A stretch of 64,000 nucleotides of DNA from Salinisphaera orenii subsp. halophila YIM 95161 (GTDB taxonomy: Bacteria; Pseudomonadota; Gammaproteobacteria; Nevskiales; Salinisphaeraceae). The notes beneath the pieces were generated by a model. That model was not told the DNA's origin and did not search any database. It worked only from the letters and a program-made list of their open reading frames with translations. Both the position numbers and the translations under genes were made by a program. Within the stretch, counting starts at the first letter, position 1, and every line of letters begins with the position of its first letter. Positions 17,402 through 25,749 of the stretch are shown here, piece by piece. The stretch is taken from NCBI RefSeq assembly GCF_003732545.1, contig NZ_AYKF01000001.1, positions 1 through 64,000 on the forward strand. Reading direction: 5' to 3'.

Positions 17402-18977
17402 GACGGCGCCACTGCGCGTTGACGGCGGCCGAGCCCGGCACCGCGCCGACCTCGTTCGCCCGGCCATATTCGAGCACGAGATCGACGATCTCGCGCATCT
17501 GTTCGACCGTGGTCGCGGCGTTAAGCAGCGTGAACTTGAGATAGCGCCGGCCGCCGACCCGGGTCGCCGCGATCATGGCCTCGCCGTCGCGCGCGAGCTG
17601 CGCCCGGATCGCGCCGTTGAGGCGGTCGAGTTCGGCCTCGGACGTGGTCAGGCACGGCCGGTAGCGGAACACGATCGTGCTCAGCTCGGGCCGATGCAGC
17701 AGTTCCAGGCGCGGCTCGGCGAGCATGAGCTCGCAGGTGGCCCGTGCAAGCGCGATCGCGCCGTCGAAGGCCGCGCCCACCGCGTCCGCGCCGACCGTGC
17801 GCAGGGTCAGCCACAGTTTGAGAGCGTCGAAGCGCTTGGTCGTCTGCAGCGACTTGTTGACCTGATCGGGCGTGCCAGCCGCGGCCGCCTCGCGCGGGTT
17901 CAGATAGTCCGCATGATGGGTGACCAGACCGAGCTGCGCGCCGTCGGCGACGATGAACGCACTGCAGCTGACCGGCTGGAAGAACGACTTGTGATAGTCG
18001 ACGGTCAGCGAATCCGCGCGTTCAAGCCCGGCGATGCGCGCCCGATGCGCGATCGACACCAGCAGCCCGCAGCCGTAGGCCGCATCCACGTGCAGCCAGA
18101 GATGCTGCGCGTCGCAGACCGCGCCGATCGGGCCGAGATCGTCCAGGCTGCCGAAGTCGGTGGTGCCAAGCGTGGCCACCACGGCGATCGGGATATCACC
18201 CTGCTCGCGGCTGTGCGCGATCGCACGCTCGAGCGCGGCCACGTCCATGCGCCGGGCGCCGTCGCAGGCCACGCCCACGACCGCCTCGTGGCCCAGGCCC
18301 AGCAGCGCGGCGGCCTTGGCCAGGCTGAAATGACTCGCCTCGGAGACGAAGATTCGCAGGCGCGAGGCCGCCGCCGGCAGCCCGTGCGTCTGCACGCGGC
18401 CGTGGCCATATTCGCGCGCGCACCAGGCATCGCGCATGAGCAGCACGGCCATGAGATTCGATTGCGTGCCGCCGCTGGTGAACACGCCGTCGGCGGCCTC
18501 CGGCAGGCCGGCCCGGGCCGCCGTCCAGGCGATGAGCTTCTGCTCGATGAAGGTCGCACCTGCGCTCTGGTCCCAGGTATCCAGCGACGAGTTGATCGCG
18601 CTGAGCACCACCTCGGCCGCGACCGACGGCACCAGCACCGGGCAGTTCAGGTGCGCCGCATAGCGCGGATGATGAAAATACACCGCGTGGTCGAGATAGA
18701 GCCGGCGCAGCTCGTCGAGCGCGGCCGGCATATCGCCCGGCGGCGTATCCAGATCGAGCGCCTCGAAATCGGGCGCCAGCTCGTCGGGCCGCACGCCGCT
18801 GTGCACATGCCGCGCCCGACGCAGGGCCGCCGCGACCGCGTCCGCCGCCTGGTGGACCTGATCGCGATAAAGGTCGAGATTGTGTTCGTTGAACAGCTGG
18901 GCGGAACGGGCGATCTCCGGATCGCCCGTGGCATCGGCACCGTCATGTATCGACGGTACCGGGGTCGAGGTGCGCAT
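17394..18977 (-). CDS. desA: PLP-dependent group II decarboxylase (DesA-like)
   Basis: This 527-aa protein belongs to the L-2,4-diaminobutyrate/lysine/tyrosine decarboxylase family. The PLP lysine is in VDYHKSFF; GVFTSGGTQSNLMAVLLMRD, HFSLAKAAALLG and LWLHVDAAYGCG are family motifs. In desferrioxamine-type clusters this enzyme makes cadaverine from lysine; an ornithine-derived diamine is also possible. A GGAGG site lies 9 bp before the ATG. The 143-bp gap to the upstream receptor contains a GC-only 16-bp palindrome (19017-19032) and a hairpin (19094-19111) but no obvious Fur box, so it may be read through from the receptor promoter. Confidence 0.9.
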   Translation of the reverse strand: MRTSTPVPSIHDGADATGDPEIARSAQLFNEHNLDLYRDQVHQAADAVAAALRRARHVHSGVRPDELAPDFEALDLDTPPGDMPAALDELRRLYLDHAVYFHHPRYAAHLNCPVLVPSVAAEVVLSAINSSLDTWDQSAGATFIEQKLIAWTAARAGLPEAADGVFTSGGTQSNLMAVLLMRDAWCAREYGHGRVQTHGLPAAASRLRIFVSEASHFSLAKAAALLGLGHEAVVGVACDGARRMDVAALERAIAHSREQGDIPIAVVATLGTTDFGSLDDLGPIGAVCDAQHLWLHVDAAYGCGLLVSIAHRARIAGLERADSLTVDYHKSFFQPVSCSAFIVADGAQLGLVTHHADYLNPREAAAAGTPDQVNKSLQTTKRFDALKLWLTLRTVGADAVGAAFDGAIALARATCELMLAEPRLELLHRPELSTIVFRYRPCLTTSEAELDRLNGAIRAQLARDGEAMIAATRVGGRRYLKFTLLNAATTVEQMREIVDLVLEYGRANEVGAVPGSAAVNAQWRRHG

Positions 18978-19120
18978 GGCGCCACCCTCCGTGTCGAGAT
19001 AAAAACACTTCGCCCCGCGCGCCGCGGCGCGCAGGCCCTGCCCCTCGTTCTTATTTCGATATCCGAACCGCGCCCGCCGCCGTGACGACAGCGGGCCGCG
19101 GCCCTGCGGCCGACTACCGC

Positions 19121-21484
19121 CTAGAACTGATAATCCAGCGTCGCGATCACCTCGCGGGCGTAGCCGTAGTAGCAGTTCGTCTGGCTGAAGCAGGCTTCGA
19201 CATATTCCTTGTCGAAGACGTTGTTGGCGTTGAGCCGCAGCGTGGCGCCGTCCATCGACGGCGCGAATTCGCCGAGCTTCACGCTGACCATGGCGTCGGC
19301 GAGCGTGTAATCGGGCACGGTCAGCGTGTTCGCGCTATCGGCATAGCTTTCGCCGACATAGCGCACGCCCGCGCCCACGTCGATCGCAGGCGTAAGATCG
19401 TATTTCGCCCAGGCCGAGGCCAGGTCGTCCGGCGTGCGGGTGAAGGTGTTGCCTTCGATCACGCCCAGGTCGGGGAAGTTGTCGGCATACTCGACGTTGC
19501 TGTGCGAATAGGAGGCAATCACGTTGATGCGGTCGGTGATATCCGCCCGCGCCGACAATTCGATGCCCTGGGATTCCACATCGCCCACGCTGTCGAAGCG
19601 CGCCGGTTCCACCTGGAATCGCTGCTGCACGTTTTCCTGGGTCAGGTCGTAGACCGCCAGCGTAAACATGGCGTCGACGCCCGGCGGCTGGTACTTCAAA
19701 CCCGCCTCGTACTGGTGGCTTTCGACCGGCGACGCGATCTCGCCGTTGAACGGCGTATAGGCGCTGGGGTTGAATCCTTCGCTGTACGACACGTACGGCG
19801 ACAAGCCGATCTGCGATTGATACAGCAACGCCGCGCGGCCGGTGAAGGCGTCGTCGCTTCGCTCGAGGCGTTCGCCGGTCGAGCCGGTGGTGTATTCACG
19901 TTTGAGATAGTCCTGACGACCGCCGAGGACCAGATGGAAGCGATTCCATTCCATCTGATCCTGCAGATAGAGGCCGACCTGGCGTGTCTTTCGATCGTTG
20001 GCCGGCGCGAGACTGTCGTCATCGAGGATCGGATCGCCGCCGTAATCGGGATCGAACGACTCGAGCGGGCTCGCGAGGTAGCCGCTGGCGTAGCGAACCG
20101 AGTTTTCGCGTTCTTCGTAGCCGAAACCGGCCACCATCCGGTGCTCGATCTCACCGGTATCGAAACCGAACTCGGCGTAGTTGTCGAAGCTGATCGAAGT
20201 CAGATCCTCTTCCGCGCGGGAGTAGAAGCGATCGAGAGCGTTGGGTGAAAACTGGTCGTAATAGCCGGCCGGGATTCCGGGCGTATTGTCCTCGCGGAAA
20301 TCCAGCGTTGCCTGCGGCACATCGGCAAGAAAGCCGTTCTGATAGACCTGTTCCAGCGACGTTTCGACCTCGGCATAACGCCCCTTCGAGGTCAGCGTCA
20401 CGTTGTCGTTGACTTCGTGGTCGAGGTGGAAGGAGAACATATTGATATCGCGATCGAAGGTTTCGTAATTGCGTGCGGCATCGACCCATTCATCATCGAC
20501 CGTGCGCCCGAAACGCCCGCCGTCGACGCTGATGTCGTAGGGCACCGAGCCGTGAAAACCGCCCTCGGGATCACGCTGGACATAGGCCTGGAGCAGCAGC
20601 GAGGTGTCGTCGGCGAGATTGAAGTCCACCTGCGGCATGATCGTGAAGCGCTCGCGCTCGACCACGTCGTACTGGGTGTCACTGGTCTCCCCGCTGACCG
20701 TCACGCGGTAGTTGCCGATCTCGGGATTCGGCAGCGGCCCGGTCAGATCCAGACCGGCGCCGTAGGTGCCGAAGCTGCCGCCGTAGACGCGCGCCAGGCC
20801 CTGCTGCTCGGCCAGCGGCTTCTTGGTCACGTAGTTGACCAGACCGCCGGGCTGCGCGCGGCCGTAGAGCGCCGACAGCGCGCCCTTGATGACGTCGATG
20901 CGTTCGACAAAGAACGGGTCGATCTGGATATTGGAATAGGCGCCCGGATCGTTGGCCAGGCGCAGGCCGTCCAGGAAGGTGTTGTTCACGTCGCCGCCGG
21001 GAAAGCCGCGCAGCGCGATGGTGGTCTGGCGCGAGGACGAACCGGCCAGGCCGGTGAACACGCCGGGGGTGTAGCGCAGCGCGTTGTTGATGGTGCGCGC
21101 GCCCTGGTCCTCGACCTGTTCGCGCGGGACCACGTCGATGGCCTGCGGGGTCTGGATGAGCGGCGTGTCGGTCTTGGTGGCCGCGCGGGTGGCGTCGGCC
21201 GAATAGCCGGTGGTCGGCGCATCGGCGCTGTTGATCGCCTCGCCCTGGACCATGAGCGGATCCAGGGACTGCGAGCCCAGACGGTCGTTCGTCGCAGCGC
21301 CCGAGCCGCCGCTACCGATTTCGCCCAGCGACTCGGTGCGCTGGGCGTCGCCGTCCGTGTCGCCCACCTGGGCGAGCGCGAGCACGGGCAGCGCCGACAT
21401 GCCAAGCCCGAGTGCACCGCATGCCAGGACGCGAACCCACGGCCGCGCCCCCGCGTGATCGCGACCAAACTCTACCGTATACAT
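19121..21484 (-). CDS. TonB-dependent ferric hydroxamate siderophore receptor
   Basis: This protein of about 787 aa has a signal peptide ending near LPVLALAQ, a plug domain (TPQAIDVVPREQVEDQ, LRGFPGGDVNNTFLDG, GALSALYGRAQPGGLVNYVT) and a 22-strand barrel ending LDYQF with the outer-membrane terminal Phe. It resembles FhuA/FpvA/FoxA-type receptors and probably imports the siderophore made by the adjacent cluster. I prefer the ATG at 21484 because AGGGAG sits 7 bases upstream; the ATG at 21490 is almost on top of the same ribosome site. A Fur box lies about 57 bp upstream. Confidence 0.92.
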   Translation of the reverse strand: MYTVEFGRDHAGARPWVRVLACGALGLGMSALPVLALAQVGDTDGDAQRTESLGEIGSGGSGAATNDRLGSQSLDPLMVQGEAINSADAPTTGYSADATRAATKTDTPLIQTPQAIDVVPREQVEDQGARTINNALRYTPGVFTGLAGSSSRQTTIALRGFPGGDVNNTFLDGLRLANDPGAYSNIQIDPFFVERIDVIKGALSALYGRAQPGGLVNYVTKKPLAEQQGLARVYGGSFGTYGAGLDLTGPLPNPEIGNYRVTVSGETSDTQYDVVERERFTIMPQVDFNLADDTSLLLQAYVQRDPEGGFHGSVPYDISVDGGRFGRTVDDEWVDAARNYETFDRDINMFSFHLDHEVNDNVTLTSKGRYAEVETSLEQVYQNGFLADVPQATLDFREDNTPGIPAGYYDQFSPNALDRFYSRAEEDLTSISFDNYAEFGFDTGEIEHRMVAGFGYEERENSVRYASGYLASPLESFDPDYGGDPILDDDSLAPANDRKTRQVGLYLQDQMEWNRFHLVLGGRQDYLKREYTTGSTGERLERSDDAFTGRAALLYQSQIGLSPYVSYSEGFNPSAYTPFNGEIASPVESHQYEAGLKYQPPGVDAMFTLAVYDLTQENVQQRFQVEPARFDSVGDVESQGIELSARADITDRINVIASYSHSNVEYADNFPDLGVIEGNTFTRTPDDLASAWAKYDLTPAIDVGAGVRYVGESYADSANTLTVPDYTLADAMVSVKLGEFAPSMDGATLRLNANNVFDKEYVEACFSQTNCYYGYAREVIATLDYQF

Positions 21485-21540
21485 CCCCATTCTCCCTGGT
21501 GAGCGAGCCCGGCCCCATCAGGACGATCGGCCGGGCCGCG

Positions 21541-21564
21541 TGATAATGAGAATGATTATTATTT
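21541..21564 (-). promoter_or_regulatory. Fur box upstream of the siderophore receptor
   Basis: Bases 21542-21560 read GATAATGAGAATGATTATT, 16 of 19 matches to the Fur consensus with three overlapping NAT repeats. The surrounding bases are strikingly AT-rich for this genome. Iron-replete Fur would repress the receptor and perhaps the desABCD genes behind it. Confidence 0.88.
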
Positions 21565-21688
21565 AAACCGTACGCATGGGTCAAATAAGACGTATTCGCA
21601 ACCGTGGGGCGCGCTGTACCCGGGCTCGGCGCCTGCCGATAGGCGGGCACCGGGCCCGCGGGGCTGGATCGCCGCGCCGGCCGCGCGC

Positions 21689-22543
21689 TCAGGTGTTGAG
21701 GATCACGCCGCCGTTCAGATGCAGCGTCTGACCGGTCATGTAGGACGATTCCCGGCTGGCGAGATAGACGTAGGCCGGGCCGATCTCGCTCGGCTGGGCG
21801 GCCCGGTCCATCGGCACCTGGCCGCCGAAGTGCGCGGTCTTCTCGGGCCCGAAGCTGGCGGGTATGAGCGGCGTCCAGACCGGCCCGGGCGCGACCGCGT
21901 TCACGCGGATGCCCTCATCGACCAAGGACTGCGCTAGCGACCGCACCAGGCCCTGGATCGCGCCCTTGGTGGCCGAATAGTCGATCAGGGTGTCGCTGCC
22001 CTTGAAGGCGTTCACCGAGGAGGTGGCGATGATGGTGTCGCCTTCGCCCATATGTGGCACCGCGGCCTTGGCCATGTGGAAATGGCTGAAGATATTGGTC
22101 TGGAAGGTGCGCAGCAGCTGGTCCTCGGGGATCCGGGTGACGTCGTTCCAGTCGTACTGTTCGGCCGCGTTGTTGACGAGGATGTTGATCCGGCCGAAGC
22201 GCTCGAGCGTGCGCTCGACCACCTCGCGGCAGAAGGCCGCATCGCCCACATCGCCGCGCAGCAGTTCGCAGCGGCGCCCGCGCGCCTCGACCAGCCGCCC
22301 GGTCTCGCGCGCGTCGTCGTCCTCGTCGAGATACACCAGCACCACATCCGCGCCCTCGGCGGCATAGTGCACCGCCACCGCGCGGCCGATGCCGCTGTCG
22401 CCGCCGGTGATCACGGCCACGCGGTCCTGCAGCCGGCCGGTGCCCTGATAGTCGGCGCGGATGTACTCCGGCTCGGGCGTCATCTCGCCCTCGTCGCCGG
22501 GCTGGGTCTGCTGCGACTGGGCGGGGAACTGCTTGTCACTCAT
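21689..22543 (-). CDS. SDR-family oxidoreductase (YghA/GsP39-like)
   Basis: This 284-aa short-chain dehydrogenase has an N-terminal extension rich in Gln/Pro (QFPAQSQQTQPGDEGEM), then the cofactor site AVITGGDSGIGRAVAV, NNAAEQ, the catalytic SSVNAFKG serine region and YSATKGAIQG (Tyr-x3-Lys). The extension plus core is the layout of the YghA and general stress protein 39 group. Its substrate is unknown. It stands alone between the receptor and a thioesterase, both more than 100 bp away. Confidence 0.88.
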   Translation of the reverse strand: MSDKQFPAQSQQTQPGDEGEMTPEPEYIRADYQGTGRLQDRVAVITGGDSGIGRAVAVHYAAEGADVVLVYLDEDDDARETGRLVEARGRRCELLRGDVGDAAFCREVVERTLERFGRINILVNNAAEQYDWNDVTRIPEDQLLRTFQTNIFSHFHMAKAAVPHMGEGDTIIATSSVNAFKGSDTLIDYSATKGAIQGLVRSLAQSLVDEGIRVNAVAPGPVWTPLIPASFGPEKTAHFGGQVPMDRAAQPSEIGPAYVYLASRESSYMTGQTLHLNGGVILNT

Positions 22544-22666
22544 GGGGCGAACCTCGATTGCGAAAAGGTCCGTCCAAGGCTAGGTCGTGGCCGCGGAGAC
22601 GCCTATACGCGTTATTCCCGATGCGCCGCGGCGGCCGGCGTGCCGCTCAAGCCACGGGCGCGGCGT

Positions 22667-23488
22667 TCAATAGAAGATCGCCACGTTCTGGCGGCCGGCC
22701 ACCACCGGTTCGCCCGCTCGATTCCATATCGTCATCGCCTGCGAGGAATAACCGTCGCGCGTGGCATCGGCGGTGCTCCGGCACAGCCACCAGCCGTCGT
22801 CGGTGCGCGGATCGCCGGTGAGCAGATCGAACATCCAGGTCATGGTACTGATCGGCGCCGGCTCGACGAAGCTGGCCATGGCGGCCGGCGGCAGCGCGTC
22901 GGCCAGCGCCACCAGGCCGACGAGCGAATCCGCCATGGCCGTGTCCTTGTGCTGCAGCCAGACGGTGAAGTCGGCGGCGTCCGCACCGGACATCGGCAGG
23001 CCGCCGGCCGCATGTCGGCTGTTGAAATGCTGCGCGAAGTTGGGGCCGAGATGGCGGCCGTCGACGCCGCGACGAAAGAAGGGATCGCTGGTTTCCGGCC
23101 CGCTGACGGCCGGCGCGAGCGGGCCGCCCGCGGCCAGGCGCGAATCCCGCGCCGCACCGAAGCACAACGCCGCACGCACGGCGAGCCGACCGTCGCTGAC
23201 GATATCCACGCTCACGAATGCGGTGGATTTGCCGCGCCGGTCCAGGACCGGCCGCAGCTCCACGTCGCTGCCCGCCGGCCCGATGAACGTGAGCTGGACC
23301 GAGCGCAGCGGCGGCAGCGCGTCGAGCGCACCGTGGGCCGAGTGCAGCGCCAGCGCCGCGGACAGGCCGCCATAGACCGCGCGCCCCTGCAGCCAGTCCG
23401 CGGGGACCTGCACTCGATGGCCGCTCTCGGTGGCCGTAAACCCGGCCAGCAGTTCGGACAGTGGCGTGCGCTCGGCGGATTCACTCAT
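22667..23488 (-). CDS. Thioesterase-family protein (TesB-like acyl-CoA thioesterase)
   Basis: This 273-aa double-hotdog protein has an N-terminal half with VYGGLSAALALHSAHGAL and LRSVQLTFIGPA, resembling the acyl-CoA thioesterase hotdog, and a C-terminal half with DPRTDDGWWLCRSTADATRDGYSSQAMTIWNRAG, the typical TesB-like end. It would hydrolyse an acyl-CoA of unknown chain length. No fatty-acid operon surrounds it. Confidence 0.82.
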   Translation of the reverse strand: MSESAERTPLSELLAGFTATESGHRVQVPADWLQGRAVYGGLSAALALHSAHGALDALPPLRSVQLTFIGPAGSDVELRPVLDRRGKSTAFVSVDIVSDGRLAVRAALCFGAARDSRLAAGGPLAPAVSGPETSDPFFRRGVDGRHLGPNFAQHFNSRHAAGGLPMSGADAADFTVWLQHKDTAMADSLVGLVALADALPPAAMASFVEPAPISTMTWMFDLLTGDPRTDDGWWLCRSTADATRDGYSSQAMTIWNRAGEPVVAGRQNVAIFY

Positions 23489-23872
23489 GCAGTCGACTCC
23501 CGGTCGAAGTGGGCAAAGCGCGCTAGCCTAGCGCAGCCGCGCGCGCGGGCCCAGATGCACCACGGCGCCCGGCCCGTCGGGGCGGGCCGCCGATGAACCA
23601 TCGACCCCGGGCGCACTGCGGCGTTGCCCGTCCGGATCGTGGCGTGCCACGACCCGGGCTCGCAACGCCGCCAACCGCCCATGGTCATTGCATGAGCGGT
23701 CCAACTCGCCGGAACAAGCGACCACGAATCAACAAGATACGGCAATCCAGCGTTGTAGCACGCTGGTGCAGAGTGACTGCTCGGCGCGCATGACGCGTCG
23801 TCTTGCCGCCCATGGTCTATTTTTCAGGACGCGACGCGCTTGGCGCCGACGCGTACGAAACCTCAGCAGCCC
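23489..23872. other. Gene-free span holding copy A of a dispersed repeat
   Basis: No credible gene is seen in 384 bp. The span contains repeat copy A (23557-23656) and, at 23747-23759, the sequence CCAGCGTTGTAGC, which is the inverse of GCTACAACGCTGG at 25562-25574 next to copy B. Short frames on both strands have no family features. Confidence 0.6.
23557..23656 (+). repeat. Dispersed 100-bp repeat, copy A
   Basis: Aligned by eye without gaps to 25581-25680, 81 of 100 positions agree, including the run TGCGGCGTTGCCCGT. The mismatches show no three-base rhythm, so the similarity is not from a shared protein. Both copies are in otherwise gene-free DNA and in the same orientation. Confidence 0.72.
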
Positions 23873-24526
23873 CTATACCACGAGCGTGCGCCGCATCTCG
23901 GCGAGCGACTCGAAGAAATAGGCCGGATGCTCGGCCAGCAACTCCTCGCGGCTGCCGTAGCCGTAGCCGACCGCAGCACTGGCGATGCCGTTGTGGTGCG
24001 CACCGATCAGATCGAACCGGCGGTCGCCGATCATGAGCACGTCGGCGGCCCGCAGTTTTTCCTCGCGCAGGATATGGGCGATCAGCGCGTGTTTCTCGGC
24101 CCGCTGGCCGTCGAGCTCGCTGCCGTAAACGTTGCTGAAGAACCCATCGAGATCGAAGTGGGCCACGATCTTGCGCGCGAAGAACCAGGGCTTGGAGGTG
24201 GCCACGAACAGCTGGCGCCCGCCCCGCTTGAGGGCGGCCAACAGATCGCGGATGCCGTCGTAGGGGCGGTTCTCGAACATGCCGTCGCGGGCGAAACGCT
24301 CGCGGTAGTCCGTCACGGCCTGCCAGGCGCAGGCATCGTCCATGCCGTAAAACTGCATGAACGCATCCTTGAGCGGGGGCCCGATGAAGCACTCCAGCCG
24401 GGCCAGATCGTCGATCCGGATGTTCTGGCGCGCCAGCGCGAACTGCACGCAGCGCGTGATGCCCTCGCGCGGGTCGGTCAGCGTGCCGTCCAGATCGAAC
24501 AATAGTACCTTGTGTTGCATACGCAC
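23873..24526 (-). CDS. HAD-superfamily phosphatase (phosphoglycolate phosphatase-like)
   Basis: This 217-aa HAD hydrolase has motif I LLFDLDGTLTDP, a helical cap at about residues 20-85, motif II VATSKPW, a conserved lysine after it, and motif III VLMIGDRRFDLIGAHHNG with the two acidic residues. It resembles Gph/YjjG-type phosphatases that act on small phosphates; the precise substrate is not decided by sequence. The second ATG (MQHKV, 24520) may be the true start. Confidence 0.88.
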   Translation of the reverse strand: MRMQHKVLLFDLDGTLTDPREGITRCVQFALARQNIRIDDLARLECFIGPPLKDAFMQFYGMDDACAWQAVTDYRERFARDGMFENRPYDGIRDLLAALKRGGRQLFVATSKPWFFARKIVAHFDLDGFFSNVYGSELDGQRAEKHALIAHILREEKLRAADVLMIGDRRFDLIGAHHNGIASAAVGYGYGSREELLAEHPAYFFESLAEMRRTLVV

Positions 24527-24710
24527 CTGTCGGACGCCCTCGAACTGGGGAGGACGCTTTGTGTTGTCTACGCGCGCGCTCCGGCCCCCCGGCCTGTTCG
24601 CTCATAAGCAAGAACCCGGCCGATTCTGCCGGGCGCGGGCGGGCGGCCGCCAGCACCGACCCGCCGGCGGGCCCGTCCGCGGCTTCGGTGCGCGCCGCAT
24701 CCGGGTCTGG

Positions 24711-25097
24711 ATGCTGGTCGTCACCGTCCTCGCCGGCTGTGCGGGGCCGCGCCCAGCGCCAACGCCGGACGGCGTTGCCGAGCCGCCAGCCGAGGCCGCC
24801 GCGCCCGTCTATCAATCCGGCGAGGCCACCTACTACGGCGCCCGTTTCGCCGGGCGCACGACCGCCAGTGGCGAAGCCTTCGACCCGCGGGCACTGACCG
24901 CCGCCCACCGCCGTCTCGCCCTGGGCACACGCGTGCGGGTGACCAACGTCGACAACGGACGCACCGTCACCGTGCGCATCAACGACCGCGGCCCCTATGC
25001 CGACGGCCGCATCATCGACCTGTCGCGCGCGGCCGCCGAACGGCTTGGCATGATCGAAAGCGGCGTGGCGACCGTGGAGCTGCGGCGTATCGACTGA
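24711..25097 (+). CDS. RlpA-like double-psi beta-barrel lipoprotein
   Basis: The frame encodes a lipobox VLAGC close to the start (MLVVTVLAGCAG), a proline/alanine linker and the RlpA domain GEATYYGARFAGRTTASGEA through VTNVDNGRTVTVRINDRGPY and RIIDLSRAAAERLGM. RlpA proteins bind or cleave denuded septal glycan strands; the short form lacks a SPOR domain. The signal peptide from the ATG at 24711 is unusually short, so a non-ATG start further upstream in the same frame (for example GTG at 24561) is possible. A CCCGGC/GCCGGG hairpin lies at 24615-24633 upstream. Confidence 0.8.
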   Translation: MLVVTVLAGCAGPRPAPTPDGVAEPPAEAAAPVYQSGEATYYGARFAGRTTASGEAFDPRALTAAHRRLALGTRVRVTNVDNGRTVTVRINDRGPYADGRIIDLSRAAAERLGMIESGVATVELRRID

Positions 25098-25749
25098 ACC
25101 CGCGGGACAACCGCGCCCCGCTAGGCGCGATCGATACGCGCCGGCCCGCAGGGGTGGGCGGGCCCGCCGGCCATCTTCTGACACGGCGGCTCGCCACCGC
25201 GAACGGGGGGCGATGCTGCGACGTCGGGCGATCCGCTCTGCCGGGCCGGAATGCGGCGTCCGTCACGACCCGGCACCACGACGCCGGGCCGTGTCGTGCC
25301 GTCCCTGTCGCCTATCGCCACGGCGTTTCGCAGCGGCGACACCGCCTGGCCCGGCGTCGGACACCCTCTCGGCTGGCGACCCCGGACCTGCCAGTGCACT
25401 GGCCTCGGTCAACGCGGCATGCCGGACCGGGCGCGAGGCGCGGTAGCGCTCGACCGGCTCATCCGCCGTCTTCCGCCGCATGGGTAGCGCTTGTCCGTGA
25501 TTCGATCGTGCGGCGCGAGGCCAGGTTGGGCGGCACGACGAGGCGTCGTCTGCGCCAGCGGGCTACAACGCTGGGTTGGCGCACCACAGCGCTTGGCCCT
25601 TCGGATTGGACCGCCCATGAACAATCAACCCGGGGCGCGCTGCGGCGTTGCCCGTCTTGATCGGGGCGCGCCACGATCGGCGAATCGCGCCTTGCCGCGC
25701 GCGATGTGCGATCTCTCAATGCGGCGCTCGTATGACGTGTTACCAGGCG
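25098..25749. other. Gene-free span holding copy B of the dispersed repeat
   Basis: No credible coding sequence is seen in 652 bp; all frames are Arg/Ala/Pro-rich with no family motif. The span carries copy B of the repeat (25581-25680). Together with 23489-23872 it brackets the HAD and RlpA-like genes, so the two genes sit between repeat copies. Confidence 0.6.
25581..25680 (+). repeat. Dispersed 100-bp repeat, copy B
   Basis: This is the partner of 23557-23656 (81 of 100 identical, gapless, same orientation, 2,024 bp apart). The sequence just before it shares GCTACAACGCTGG in inverse orientation with the flank of copy A. A more diverged relative may lie in 51790-51970. Confidence 0.72.

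Noticed and set aside
15440-17422. 660-codon plus-strand frame opposite the siderophore genes
   Set aside because: Antisense to desB/desC, which carry clear FAD, NADPH and GNAT motifs; composition of the antisense frame is typical of a shadow.
19017-19032. 16-bp GC-only palindrome between the receptor and desA considered as an operator
   Set aside because: Pure GC palindromes arise easily in this genome and it fits no known regulator site; mentioned only as context.
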